Assembly (NCBI GenBank): GCA_937889015.1
Contig: CALARR010000367.1
Coordinates: forward strand, 1 to 19,191
Direction: 5' to 3'
From: an uncultured Planctomycetales bacterium
GTDB lineage: Bacteria; Planctomycetota; Planctomycetia; Pirellulales; Thermoguttaceae
Length of the DNA: 19,191 bases
The notes beneath the pieces are model-generated. The model saw nothing but the letters and a program-made list of their open reading frames with translations. It had not been told where the DNA came from and ran no database searches. This document shows, piece after piece, positions 1 through 7,143 of this stretch. How positions within the stretch are numbered: position 1 is the stretch's first letter; every line of letters starts with the position of its first letter. Position numbers and translations under genes: made by a program.

Positions 1-110
1 ATGTCGAATGTCGAATGTCGAAGGCGGAGGGCCGGCCTCTTTGTCCCTTTGCCTCTTTGCCTCTTTGCCCCTCTGCCCCTCTGACCCTCTGACCCTGTCT
101 GCCTCTGTGC
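1..110. repeat. Heptamer repeat plus pyrimidine-rich tandem tract
   Basis: Positions 1-21 are three perfect copies of ATGTCGA. From about 39 to 110 the + strand is almost pure C/T/G with a period of about 8-9 built on CCTCTTTG and CCCCTCTG. The same pyrimidine-rich composition recurs at 489-541, 4170-4190, 6520-6640 and 17590-17625, always on the + strand. Confidence 0.8.
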
Positions 111-305
111 CTCTGAATATAGCAGGTGGCAACTTTTGGCCCGGCGAAATGCGGACCGCGGAGAGTGGAAGGGGGAGGTTAGGGAAGACAGGAAAGGCCG
201 ATTCAGACACCAAGGCACGACGACACGAAGGAGCCAACCGAAGGCGGTGGAAGCAGTTACCGCGCGACAGCCGAGATTGTGGCGTACCGCGCTGCGCTGG
301 GCAGG

Positions 306-390
306 GCGGAAAACGGAAAGCGGAAAGCGGAAAGCGGAAAGCGGGAAGCGGGAAGCTGAGAGCGGAATGCTGAAAGCTGAAAGCCGAGGA
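306..390. repeat. GGAAAGC-type purine-rich tandem array
   Basis: A degenerate heptamer array on the + strand: repeated CGGAAAG units drift into GGGAAGC, TGAGAGC and TGAAAGC. Shorter related stretches lie at 4113-4140, 6492-6515 and 17525-17562, and an inverted one at 16651-16687. All are intergenic. The array is the first module of the composite intergenic element described in the findings. Confidence 0.85.
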
Positions 391-393
391 ATG

Positions 394-425
394 GAACCGC
401 AGATGGACGCGGATGAACGCGGATG
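394..425. repeat. GGATGAACGC dispersed repeat, copy 1
   Basis: The sequence contains GATGGACGCGGATGAACGC, a direct decamer-like repeat of the type GATGAACGCG. A second copy lies at 4241-4277 next to recG. In both places it adjoins the purine-rich array module. Confidence 0.7.
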
Positions 426-454
426 CGGAGAGAAGCGGAAAGCTGAAAGCGCGT

Positions 455-471
455 GCTGAAGCATAACCTAC
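455..471. repeat. GCTGAAGCATAACCT box, copy 1
   Basis: The box GCTGAAGCATAACCTAC follows the purine-rich array and precedes a pyrimidine-rich tract. The 15-bp core is identical at 4146-4160 and 17570-17584. It is too long and too specific in context to be chance. Confidence 0.8.
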
Positions 472-488
472 GGGCCGCCGCAGGCTTT

Positions 489-541
489 CCCTCTGCCCCT
501 TGCCCCTCTGTGCCTCTGCCTCTGTGCCTTCATCCCCCTCT
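489..541. repeat. Pyrimidine-rich CCTCTG tract
   Basis: This + strand stretch is made of CCCCTCTGTGCCTCTGCC-like units. It is the third module of the composite element that begins with the purine array at 306 and the box at 455. Confidence 0.65.
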
Positions 542-646
542 TCTATTGGGGGGTAGCAAAGGGGTTTAAGCCTGTTCTGCCGGATCGTCTGCGCGGGCGG
601 TCGGCGACGAATGGGCGGTAAGCAGGGTTGGGGGGGTGTTCATCGC

Positions 647-672
647 TTGACAGAACCGGCCGCTTCTGTCAA
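647..672. promoter_or_regulatory. 26-bp palindrome containing TTGACA
   Basis: Perfect 9-bp arms TTGACAGAA (647-655) and TTCTGTCAA (664-672) flank an 8-nt centre. The left arm contains a consensus -35 hexamer, but no acceptable -10 sits 16-18 nt downstream. It lies about 380 bp upstream of the first DUF1559 gene. A run of A rather than T follows the right arm, so it is not an ordinary terminator on the + strand. An operator or a transcript hairpin is possible. Confidence 0.5.
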
Positions 673-799
673 AAAACCAATAGAGTCATGTGAATCCAAT
701 CCTGGATCGCCATTCGGCCGGGACACGGTCAAACTTGTCGCAACAGGTTCCTGTTGTGGTGATTCGGGATTGGCGGCGTGTCGTGTGCGTAGGTTGGAG

Positions 800-937
800 G
801 AGTTGGACGCCAGGTCTCGCGGTCTGACGCACTTGGTTTGCAGGACGCCACGGGTGGCTTGCCCGCCCCTGCTGTGCGCTGCTGGACAAGCCTGCAGTGG
901 CACCCAAGCGTGGATTGGAAGAGTTGGACGCCAGGTC
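800..937. repeat. 17-bp direct repeat pair
   Basis: GAGTTGGACGCCAGGTC occurs at 800-816 and again at 921-937, and the similarity extends about 8 bp further upstream with mismatches. The copies flank the hairpin at 847-901 in the leader of the first DUF1559 gene. Confidence 0.75.
847..901. repeat. Imperfect hairpin element (copy A)
   Basis: GCCAC (847-851) pairs with GTGGC (897-901), and GGCTTG (856-861) pairs with CAAGCC (887-892), giving a nested stem with a 4/4 internal loop. A diverged copy with the same GCTGCTGGACA core lies at 2313-2365 before the lipoprotein gene. I recall similar palindromic text dispersed in planctomycete genomes but cannot verify that here. Confidence 0.55.
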
Positions 938-1049
938 CACACGGGCGATCGCGTGGCTGCGCTCGCCACGGCGCTCGACATGCCATCTGCGTGACGTGCA
1001 ACTGGGGTTCGTCGGACCGGTCGGCATTGGGTTGCAGGAGACGCTCATC

Positions 1050-2156
1050 ATGAAGAGGCCCATCGCGCTGGCGACTGATGCCGGCGTAGTCCAAACCCGC
1101 AATTCCGTCCGGGGAGCCGCGCAGGGTTTCACCCTGGTCGAGATGCTGGTGGTGATCACGATCATCGGCATTCTGATGGGGATGATGCTCCCGGCGATCA
1201 ACTATGTGCGGGAGTTGGGCCGCCAGACGGTGTGCAAGAACAACCTGGCGCAGATCGGCAAGGCCCTGATGCTGTATCACAACGACCACAAGTCCTACCC
1301 GTATGGCCGCTACTGCTACCCGGCGGCGGTCACGGACGCCTCGCAGGCGATCGTCACGAAGGGGACGATGATCACGCTGCTGCTGCCGTATTTGGAGTTG
1401 CGGTCGTTCTACGATCGGATCGACATGCGGAACATGACGATGGTGCTGGGGACGCAGGATGGAAGGCCCAACGGCATTCCCATCAATCGGGCGAGGATTC
1501 CGCAGTTCATTTGTCCGAGCGATCCGGCGCGTGGGGAGAGCTTCGTGTTCGGCGACGAGACGCAGACCGTGGGGGTGTGCAACTACATCGGCTCGTCGGG
1601 AGCGAAGACCGTGGCCAGCAACTCGACCTGCGCTTGCGAGGATGGGATCCAATACAACAGGTACTACGACAACGACACCACGTACCGCCTGAAGCCGCGG
1701 AACACGGCGCGACGGAACGCGGGTGTTTCCGGGGGGCCATTCATCACCCATAGCGGGCCGTTGATCGACTATCCGGACGGGACAACCTATCGAGCCACCA
1801 CGGACAGCATGATTCGCGACGGGCTGGCGAAGACGATTTTCGTGGGCGAGAGCCGTCCGCAGTGCTGCCGGTTGCTGGCCAACGGTTGGGCCAGCATGGA
1901 GAACGGCAACGGATACCTGACCACCCTGATTCCGATCAATCAGTACACGTGCGAAGACGATTCGGAGCAGGAGAAGAACGGCTGCCAGTGCCGCTGCAAC
2001 GACACCTTGTCGAACGGCTTCAAGTCGGCGCACCCGGGCGGGGCCATGTTTCTGTTCGGTGATGGTTCGGTACAGTATCTGGGGGAGAGCATCGATTATT
2101 TGACCTATCAGTACCTGGGCGGAATCGACGACGGGCACCCGGTGCAGTTGCCGTAG
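1050..2156 (+). CDS. DUF1559 prepilin-like protein, Cys-rich (copy 1)
   Basis: This 368-aa protein has a type II secretion/type IV pilin-like N-terminus: a charged leader, G26 followed by FTLVE with Glu at +5, then a hydrophobic helix to about residue 50. This is the PilD-processed N-methylation motif. The C-terminus carries the DUF1559 H-x9-DG motif (H328, D338-G339). The function of the family is not settled; the signal implies insertion in the inner membrane and assembly into a pseudopilus or surface fibre. The ATG at 1050 is preceded by AGGAG at 1036-1040 with 9 nt spacing; an in-frame upstream extension to 897 lacks these features. It carries 12 cysteines, including a CAC pair (194-196) and CQCRC (312-316), all but a few shared with the paralogue at 3007. 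The family assignment is firm; the cellular role is unknown. Confidence 0.93.
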   Translation: MKRPIALATDAGVVQTRNSVRGAAQGFTLVEMLVVITIIGILMGMMLPAINYVRELGRQTVCKNNLAQIGKALMLYHNDHKSYPYGRYCYPAAVTDASQAIVTKGTMITLLLPYLELRSFYDRIDMRNMTMVLGTQDGRPNGIPINRARIPQFICPSDPARGESFVFGDETQTVGVCNYIGSSGAKTVASNSTCACEDGIQYNRYYDNDTTYRLKPRNTARRNAGVSGGPFITHSGPLIDYPDGTTYRATTDSMIRDGLAKTIFVGESRPQCCRLLANGWASMENGNGYLTTLIPINQYTCEDDSEQEKNGCQCRCNDTLSNGFKSAHPGGAMFLFGDGSVQYLGESIDYLTYQYLGGIDDGHPVQLP

Positions 2157-2200
2157 TGCCCGGCCGCTGTTGGCTGGTTTATTGGGTGTCAGAAGAGGAA

Positions 2201-2262
2201 TGTCGTGGCTGTCCCGGCCGTTGCCCGGGAAAACCGGCCTCCCGATGGACGGTCTCACGACA
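2201..2262. repeat. 62-bp nested inverted-repeat element
   Basis: TGTCGTG (2201-2207) pairs with CACGACA (2256-2262), GTCC (2211-2214) with GGAC (2247-2250), and GGCCG (2216-2220) with CGGCC (2235-2239). This gives a long interrupted hairpin about 45 bp after the stop of the first DUF1559 gene. There is no T-run, so an intrinsic terminator is only weakly supported; a small palindromic dispersed element is an alternative. Confidence 0.5.
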
Positions 2263-2312
2263 CTCCTTGCCTGAGACGCAATAGCGGCGTGACTGGGCAC
2301 AGCGATTGGGGC

Positions 2313-2365
2313 GCCACGTGCGGCGTGTCCACTCGGGTTTGGCTGCTGGACAGGCCAGCCGTGGC
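2313..2365. repeat. Imperfect hairpin element (copy B)
   Basis: GCCAC (2313-2317) pairs with GTGGC (2361-2365), and TGTCC (2326-2330) with GGACA (2348-2352). It shares GCTGCTGGACA and the following GCC...GTGGC layout with the element at 847-901. It sits 55 bp before the lipoprotein start. Confidence 0.45.
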
Positions 2366-2419
2366 GCCTGCGCGTAGACGTCATACGGCGGATGGCACGG
2401 TCCTTCGGGAGACATCTCC

Positions 2420-2938
2420 ATGCGATACGAATGCAGGACAGAGAACACTTCGAGGCGCGAAGAGCGTGGGGGGCCGGTGGCGGTTTGCGACCGGGCTGGC
2501 GCCCGCGGCTGGCGGCACCTGGTCCGGCTCGTCGCGGTGTGCGGGCTGGTGGCGTTGACCGCGCTTTTGGCGGGCGGTTGCGGCAAGGGGCGTCCGAGCA
2601 CGATTCCGGTCAAGGGCGTGGTGATCTACAAGGGGCAGCCGCTGCAGAACGCCAACGTGATGTTCGTGCCGGTGGCCGGCGGGCGTCCGGCCTCGGGGCG
2701 GACCGGCGAGGACGGGACGTTTAGCTTGGGAACGTTCAAGTCGGGCGACGGGGCCTTGCCGGGCGAATACTTGGTGGGCGTGGCCGCGGTCGAGGGCGAG
2801 GTGGATGAAGACCTGGATCATCCCACTCCGCCGGAGAAGCTGAAGCGACTGATTCCGGAGCAGTACGGCGCCCCGGCGACGTCTGGCCTGAAGGCGACCG
2901 TTGCCAAGGGGGCAGAGATTCGGATCGAGATTCCTTGA
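2420..2938 (+). CDS. Transthyretin-like lipoprotein
   Basis: The product is 172 aa. A long basic N-terminal extension precedes a hydrophobic stretch (about 35-52) ending in LLAGGC, with C54 as the likely lipidated cysteine. The mature part opens with VKGVVIYKGQPLQNANVMF and continues with a TGEDGTFSLGTF-like strand pattern typical of small planctomycete carboxypeptidase-regulatory/transthyretin-like beta-sandwich lipoproteins. These are predicted to sit in the envelope; no enzymatic activity is known. The ATG at 2420 follows CGGGAGA (2406-2412), a good Shine-Dalgarno. The N-terminal 33 residues before the hydrophobic segment are unusually long for a lipoprotein signal, so a later internal start is conceivable, but no ATG or GTG with a better site was evident. 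It lies between two DUF1559 genes, 68 nt upstream of the second, suggesting co-transcription with it. Confidence 0.85.
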   Translation: MRYECRTENTSRREERGGPVAVCDRAGARGWRHLVRLVAVCGLVALTALLAGGCGKGRPSTIPVKGVVIYKGQPLQNANVMFVPVAGGRPASGRTGEDGTFSLGTFKSGDGALPGEYLVGVAAVEGEVDEDLDHPTPPEKLKRLIPEQYGAPATSGLKATVAKGAEIRIEIP

Positions 2939-3006
2939 TCGGCCGAGTGCGGGCGGAGGCTTGTGTGTTTCGTCAGCATGGGCATTTTGCTATGGGAGAC
3001 GCCGTC

Positions 3007-4083
3007 ATGACCAGTCTTTGCACCCTTCGCCGGTCGGCGCTCGGCCGCCGAATCCAGCGGTCCGGCTTCACCCTGGTGGAAATGCTGGTGGTGATCACGA
3101 TCATCGGGATCCTGATGGGGATGATGCTCCCGGCCGTGAACTACGTGCGCGAATTGGGCCGCCAAGCCGTGTGCAAGAACAATCTTTCGCAGTTGGGCAA
3201 GGCGCTGATGATGTACAACAACGACCACAAGTTCTATCCGTACGGGCGATACTATTACGCCATGACAGTCAACGGAGCATCGAAGGTCATCGCCAACAGG
3301 GGCACGATGCTGCTTGTGCTGCTGCCGTATTTGGACGAAGGACCGATCTTCGAGAAGATCAACCTGCGCGGCACGAGCCCCAGTTTTGGGTCGGTGGATG
3401 GCGTCGCATTGAGCCGTTTCCGCATGCCGGAGCTGATTTGCCCGAGCGATCCGGCGCGGGGCGAGTGCCTGCGCTATGGAAACGCCACGCAGACCGTGGC
3501 GGTGTGCAACTACCTGGGCTCGGCGGGACCGCGAACGCTGTCCAGCAATTCGACGTGCCCCTGCCCCGAAGGGACGCAGTTCAACACCTATTTCAGCAGC
3601 GATGGGACGTACGGGCTGAAGTCCAAGAATCCGTTGCGACGGTCGTTCGGCGCGCCGTCGGGGGCGTTCATCAACCACAGCGGTCCGCTCAAGGGCTACT
3701 CGGCCACGTCGAAGTACCACGCCACGAGCGATGCGATGGTCCAGGACGGGCTGTCGAACACGATCTTCATGGGCGAGAGCCGGCCGCATTGCAGCCGCCA
3801 CCTGGCCAACGGGTGGACGAGCACGGACAGTGGGCACGGCTTGTTCAGCACGCTGATTCCGATCAACCAGTACACGTGCGAAGACGACGCGGACAAGAAG
3901 TCCAACGGCTGCCAGTGCCGCTGCAATGACACCTTCTCCCTGGGCTTCAAATCGGCGCATCCCGGCGGGGCCCACTTCCTGTTCGGCGACGGGTCGGTAC
4001 ACTTCATCCCAGAGACGATCGACTACCTGACCTATCAGTACTTGGGGGCGATCGACGACGGGCAGACGGTGACCCTCCGGTAA
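3007..4083 (+). CDS. DUF1559 prepilin-like protein, Cys-rich (copy 2)
   Basis: This 358-aa paralogue of the protein at 1050 is similar along its whole length. The leader ends at G20, followed by FTLVE with Glu at +5 and a hydrophobic helix to about 43. The H-x9-DG motif is at H318 and D328-G329. Shared blocks include CNYLGS, SNSTCPC, NQYTCEDD and GCQCRCND, so the Cys pattern (184, 186, 291, 302, 304, 306) matches the first copy. The ATG at 3007 is preceded by GGGAGA at 2994-2999, much like the site of the first copy; an in-frame ATG at 2992 and a TTG at 2935 have no such site. The lipoprotein gene ends 68 nt upstream. The pair probably arose by duplication of a DUF1559-lipoprotein unit. It is expected to be processed by a prepilin peptidase not present here. 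Confidence 0.93.
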   Translation: MTSLCTLRRSALGRRIQRSGFTLVEMLVVITIIGILMGMMLPAVNYVRELGRQAVCKNNLSQLGKALMMYNNDHKFYPYGRYYYAMTVNGASKVIANRGTMLLVLLPYLDEGPIFEKINLRGTSPSFGSVDGVALSRFRMPELICPSDPARGECLRYGNATQTVAVCNYLGSAGPRTLSSNSTCPCPEGTQFNTYFSSDGTYGLKSKNPLRRSFGAPSGAFINHSGPLKGYSATSKYHATSDAMVQDGLSNTIFMGESRPHCSRHLANGWTSTDSGHGLFSTLIPINQYTCEDDADKKSNGCQCRCNDTFSLGFKSAHPGGAHFLFGDGSVHFIPETIDYLTYQYLGAIDDGQTVTLR

Positions 4084-4145
4084 CGGAGTGCCAGCAGCGG
4101 AGTGCCCACGGTGGAAAACTGAAAGCGGAGAGCGGAAGGTGTTGG

Positions 4146-4160
4146 GCTGAAGCATAACCT
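4146..4160. repeat. GCTGAAGCATAACCT box, copy 2
   Basis: An exact 15-bp copy of the box at 455 and 17570. It follows a short AAAGCGGAGAGCGG purine stretch (4113-4140) and precedes CCTCTCGCCCCTCGCCGTCTG (partial) at about 4170-4191, the same order of modules as elsewhere. Confidence 0.8.
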
Positions 4161-4240
4161 GCACCGTAGCCTCTCGCCCCTCGCCGTCTGCGGTTCCGTA
4201 TCTAGCCAGGCCACTGAGCTTGGACCGCAGAAACGGGAGA

Positions 4241-4277
4241 ATGAAACCGCGGATACACGCGGATGAACGCAGATGGA
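4241..4277. repeat. GGATGAACGC dispersed repeat, copy 2
   Basis: It contains GGATACACGCGGATGAACGC followed by AGATGGA, matching the order of units at 394-425. It lies in the gap between the convergent second DUF1559 gene and recG. Confidence 0.7.
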
Positions 4278-4294
4278 TTTCTTACAGGCCGCTG

Positions 4295-6409
4295 CTATCC
4301 CACGTCGCCCAGTTCCAGGGCCTGGCCGTAGCGGGTGAGCATCAGGCGGCGGAGGCGCGCGTGCTGCGGTTGGGCCAGGCCCGGGTCTGCGGCCACCAGG
4401 GCCTGGGCGTCGCGGCGCGCCTCTTCCACCACCTCGGCGTCGCGCACCAGGTCGGCGATCCGGAACGGCGGCAGCCCGTGCTGACGCGTGCCGAACAACT
4501 CGCCCGGGCCGCGGAGCACGAAATCCTCTTCGGCCAGGCGGAAGCCGTCGGTGGTTGAGGTGAAGGCCTGCAGGCGTTTGGCGCTTTCTTCGGTGGCCGG
4601 ATTGGCGAAGACGCAGCAGAAGCCCGGATGGGCGCCGCGGCTGATGCGGCCGCGAAGCTGGTGGAGTTGGGCGAGGCCGAAGCGCTCGCCGGCTTCGATG
4701 GTCATGAGGGTGGCGTTGGGCACGTCGACGCCCACCTCGACGACGGAGGTGCAGATCAGCACCTGCGTCTGGCCGCGGCGGAAGGCGTCCATGGCCGCGT
4801 CTTTTTCGGCGGGCGTGAGCCGGCCGTGGATCAGACCCAGGCGGAAGGCTTCCAGCGGGCCGTTGGCCAGTTCTTCGAAGGTCTGTTCCAGGCTCGCCGC
4901 GTCGATCTGCTCGGACTCCTCGACCAGCGGCACCACCACGAAGCCCTGGCGCCCCTCGCGGAGCTTGCGGCGGAAGAACTCCCACCACCGGTCGCGCTGT
5001 TCGTCGGTCGCCAGGTAGGTGTTGACCTTTTGGCGGCCGGGCGGACTGTCGCGGAGCGTCGAGACCTCCAGGTCGCCGAAGAGGGTCATGGTCACGGTGC
5101 GCGGGATGGGCGTGGCGGTCATTACCAGGTAATGTGGCTGCTGGCCGGCCTGCTTGAGCACCGCGCGCTGCCGCACGCCGAACTTGTGCTGTTCGTCGAT
5201 GACCACCAGGCCCAGCCGGCCAAAGACCACCTCGTCCTGCACGATGGCCTGCGTGCCGACCACCAGGTCGATTTGGCCGGCGGCGATCTGCACCAGGAGT
5301 TCGTTGCGCGGCTTGGTGGCCAGGCCGCCGACCAGCAACGCGCGCCGCACGCGACTGGTGGCCAGCAGGCGTTCGAGGGTCTGGGCGTGCTGCCGGGCGA
5401 GGACCTCGGTGGGGGCCATGAGCACGGCCTGCTGGCCGTGGGCCACGGCCAGCAACATGGCGTAGACGGCGACGATCGTCTTGCCGCTGCCCACGTCGCC
5501 TTGCAACAGGCGGTTCATGGGCAGCGGCCTGGCCATGTCGAGCACGATCTGCCGAATAGCCTCTTCCTGTCCCGGGGTCAGCGCGAAGGGGAACAACCGG
5601 CGGATGTGCTCGTCGATCTGCGGCGTGATGGCCAACTCCGGGGCCTGGGCCAGGACACGCTGGCGCTGGCGTTTGACGGCCAGGCCCAACTGCAGGATGA
5701 ACAGCTCTTGGTAGACCAGTCGCCGGCGCGCGCGGACCAGGCTTTCCTGGTCGCTGGGGAAATGGACTTCGGGCAGTGCGCGGGCCAGGGGCCACAGGTC
5801 GTGGGCCGCAAGGAACTCCGGGGGGAAAGCCTCTTCCAACAGCGGCACGTAGGTCTTGAGCACGGGCCGCATGGCGCGGCGGATCTCCCACTGGTGCAGG
5901 CCCTCGGTGGCCGGGTAGACGGGCAGGATCTGTCCGGGCGGCTCGGGTTCGTCCTCTTCGAGCGTTTCCACGCGCGGGTGGGACATCTCCCACATCAGCC
6001 CGTTGCGCTTGGGCTTGCCGGAGAAGATCACCTCCTGGCCGAACTGGAACTTGTCGCGCATGAAGGGCTGATTGAACCACACGGCCCGAAGATGGCCGGT
6101 GGAGGTACGGATGAGCACGCCCAACAGGCTGCGGCCGATGCCCATGGCGCGCAAATCGATGTCCTCGACCGTGCCGCGGACGCTCTGCAACTTGCCCTCT
6201 TCGAGGTCAACCACCTCGCGGCGGTCGGTCAGGTCCTGGTAGTCGCGGGGGAAGAGGAAGAGCAGGTCGCGGACGGTTTCGGCCCCGATGCGTGCGAACA
6301 ACGGCGCGCGGTGCGGCCCGACCCCTTTGAGAAACTGGACGGGCTGTCCCAGTTGTTCGGCCGGGGTGCCTTGACGCGCGGCATGGGAGGGCGATTCGCC
6401 TTGGCTCAT
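4295..6409 (-). CDS. recG: ATP-dependent DNA helicase RecG
   Basis: RecG is a superfamily 2 helicase that remodels stalled forks, Holliday junctions and R-/D-loops in the cytoplasm. The 704-aa product has normal family length. An N-terminal wedge/OB-fold region (about 20-270) contains FLKGVGP and FLFPRDY. The helicase core follows: Walker A GDVGSGKT (304-311), motif II DEQH (405-408), motif III TATPIPRT (431-438), and motif VI with QLHQLRGRISRG (581-592). The usual RecG text there is RGRVGRG, so I and S in place of V and G are mild deviations. The C-terminus carries DFVLRGPGELFGTRQHG, as is usual in RecG. The ATG at 6409 is preceded by CGGAG about 9 nt upstream on the minus strand. A repeat-filled gap of 228 nt separates it from the upstream RNase HI gene, so it may have its own promoter. 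Confidence 0.97.
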   Translation of the reverse strand: MSQGESPSHAARQGTPAEQLGQPVQFLKGVGPHRAPLFARIGAETVRDLLFLFPRDYQDLTDRREVVDLEEGKLQSVRGTVEDIDLRAMGIGRSLLGVLIRTSTGHLRAVWFNQPFMRDKFQFGQEVIFSGKPKRNGLMWEMSHPRVETLEEDEPEPPGQILPVYPATEGLHQWEIRRAMRPVLKTYVPLLEEAFPPEFLAAHDLWPLARALPEVHFPSDQESLVRARRRLVYQELFILQLGLAVKRQRQRVLAQAPELAITPQIDEHIRRLFPFALTPGQEEAIRQIVLDMARPLPMNRLLQGDVGSGKTIVAVYAMLLAVAHGQQAVLMAPTEVLARQHAQTLERLLATSRVRRALLVGGLATKPRNELLVQIAAGQIDLVVGTQAIVQDEVVFGRLGLVVIDEQHKFGVRQRAVLKQAGQQPHYLVMTATPIPRTVTMTLFGDLEVSTLRDSPPGRQKVNTYLATDEQRDRWWEFFRRKLREGRQGFVVVPLVEESEQIDAASLEQTFEELANGPLEAFRLGLIHGRLTPAEKDAAMDAFRRGQTQVLICTSVVEVGVDVPNATLMTIEAGERFGLAQLHQLRGRISRGAHPGFCCVFANPATEESAKRLQAFTSTTDGFRLAEEDFVLRGPGELFGTRQHGLPPFRIADLVRDAEVVEEARRDAQALVAADPGLAQPQHARLRRLMLTRYGQALELGDVG

Positions 6410-6553
6410 CCAAACGACTCCGAGCCGTGCCGATCAGGACGCGGCTGGATTCATTATGGGGTTAGGCCGCGATCTGGCCAAGAGGTGGGAGGAAATGCGG
6501 AAACCGGAATGCGGAGGCTTTCTTCTCTGTGCCGTTGTGCCTTTGTGCCTTGC

Positions 6554-6597
6554 CTCGCCTCTCGCCGTCTGGGTTCGTCAGGCACGGGGTGCCTGAC
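6554..6597. repeat. 43-bp perfect dispersed repeat with hairpin, copy 1
   Basis: Positions 6554-6596 are identical over 43 bp to 17618-17660. The right end is a hairpin: GTCAGGCAC (6577-6585), a 3-nt loop, GTGCCTGAC (6589-6597). It lies between rnhA and recG, downstream of a purine stretch (6492-6515). A shortened relative of its left part, CTCGCCGTCTG, is at 4180-4190. Confidence 0.85.
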
Positions 6598-6637
6598 CTA
6601 CTCTCTTCTCTGTGCCTCTGAGCCTCGTCTCTCGTCT

Positions 6638-7114
6638 CTAGCCCCTCAAGTTCTTATACGCCTGGACGGCCATTTCGTCGCAGCGTTCGTTTTCCGGATG
6701 GCCCGAGTGGCCGCGGACGTGCGTGAAGCGGATCTGGTGCCGGGCCAGCAGTTCATCCAGGCGGCGCCAGAGGTCTTCGTTCTTGACGGGCACGCGGCGG
6801 TCGCCCTGCATGCGGCACCAACCGTTGGACTTCCACTTGGGCATCCACTGGGTGATGCCTTTGCCCACATACTCGCTGTCGGTGACCAGTTCCAGGAAGG
6901 TGCGCCGCTTGAGCGTCTCCAGGCCGCGGATCACGGCCGTGAGTTCCATGCGGTTGTTGGTGGTGTCGGGCTCGGCGCCGGAGCGTTCCAGTTCCTTGCC
7001 GGACACGGGGTGGCGGAGGATGAAGGCCCAGCCGCCCGGTCCGGGATTGCCGCTGCAGGCGCCATCGGCAAAGAGCTGGACTTCGGGCGTGGAGGCAGGG
7101 GCTCGTGGGGGCAT
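6638..7114 (-). CDS. rnhA: Ribonuclease HI
   Basis: RNase HI degrades the RNA strand of RNA-DNA hybrids in the cytoplasm, removing R-loops and primers. The 158-aa product has the standard bacterial length. All catalytic residues are visible: D17 in FADGACSGNPGPGGWA, E57 in NNRMELTA, D79 in VTDSEY, H136 in RGHSGHPENERCDEMA and D146 in the same block. The basic-protrusion region KWKSNGW (94-99) is also present. The ATG at 7114 has CGGAG about 7 nt upstream on the minus strand; longer in-frame extensions overlap the sensor kinase gene and are rejected. The kinase gene ends 29 nt upstream, so the two are probably co-transcribed. The gene symbol follows the clear type-1 motif set. Confidence 0.97.
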   Translation of the reverse strand: MPPRAPASTPEVQLFADGACSGNPGPGGWAFILRHPVSGKELERSGAEPDTTNNRMELTAVIRGLETLKRRTFLELVTDSEYVGKGITQWMPKWKSNGWCRMQGDRRVPVKNEDLWRRLDELLARHQIRFTHVRGHSGHPENERCDEMAVQAYKNLRG

Positions 7115-7143
7115 CGCAACTCCGAGAGTGAAAATGTGCCGGT

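Larger units (their letters stand above)
1..1049. other. Long non-coding, repeat-rich intergenic region
   Basis: I find no convincing gene here. Short open frames exist, but they run through low-complexity repeats, lack ribosome binding sites and resemble no known family. The left half holds simple tandem repeats, described separately. The right half, from about 640 to 1049, is the long leader of the first DUF1559 gene. It holds a 26-bp palindrome (647-672), a small CAACAGG/CCTGTTG inverted repeat (741-756), an imperfect hairpin (847-901) and a 17-bp direct repeat. No clear sigma-70 promoter with both boxes at proper spacing was found. Confidence 0.7.

Noticed and set aside
306..390. Possible CRISPR-like or protein-coding repeat array
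   Set aside because: The units are about 7 bp with no spacers of constant length, and no cas genes are present. It is a simple-sequence array.
897..1049. Longer N-terminus for the first DUF1559 protein
   Set aside because: The extension has no signal or homology, and the ATG at 1050 has an AGGAG site and starts the prepilin leader.
729..2384. A long minus-strand open frame over the first DUF1559 gene, with a counterpart at 2818-4164 over the second
   Set aside because: Both are in the same phase antisense to homologous genes, so the parallel openness is explained by shared coding sequence. No family motif or ribosome binding site was seen.
2935..3006. TTG or ATG (2992) start for the second DUF1559 protein, overlapping the lipoprotein stop
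   Set aside because: GGGAGA is correctly spaced only for the ATG at 3007, matching the arrangement of the paralogue.
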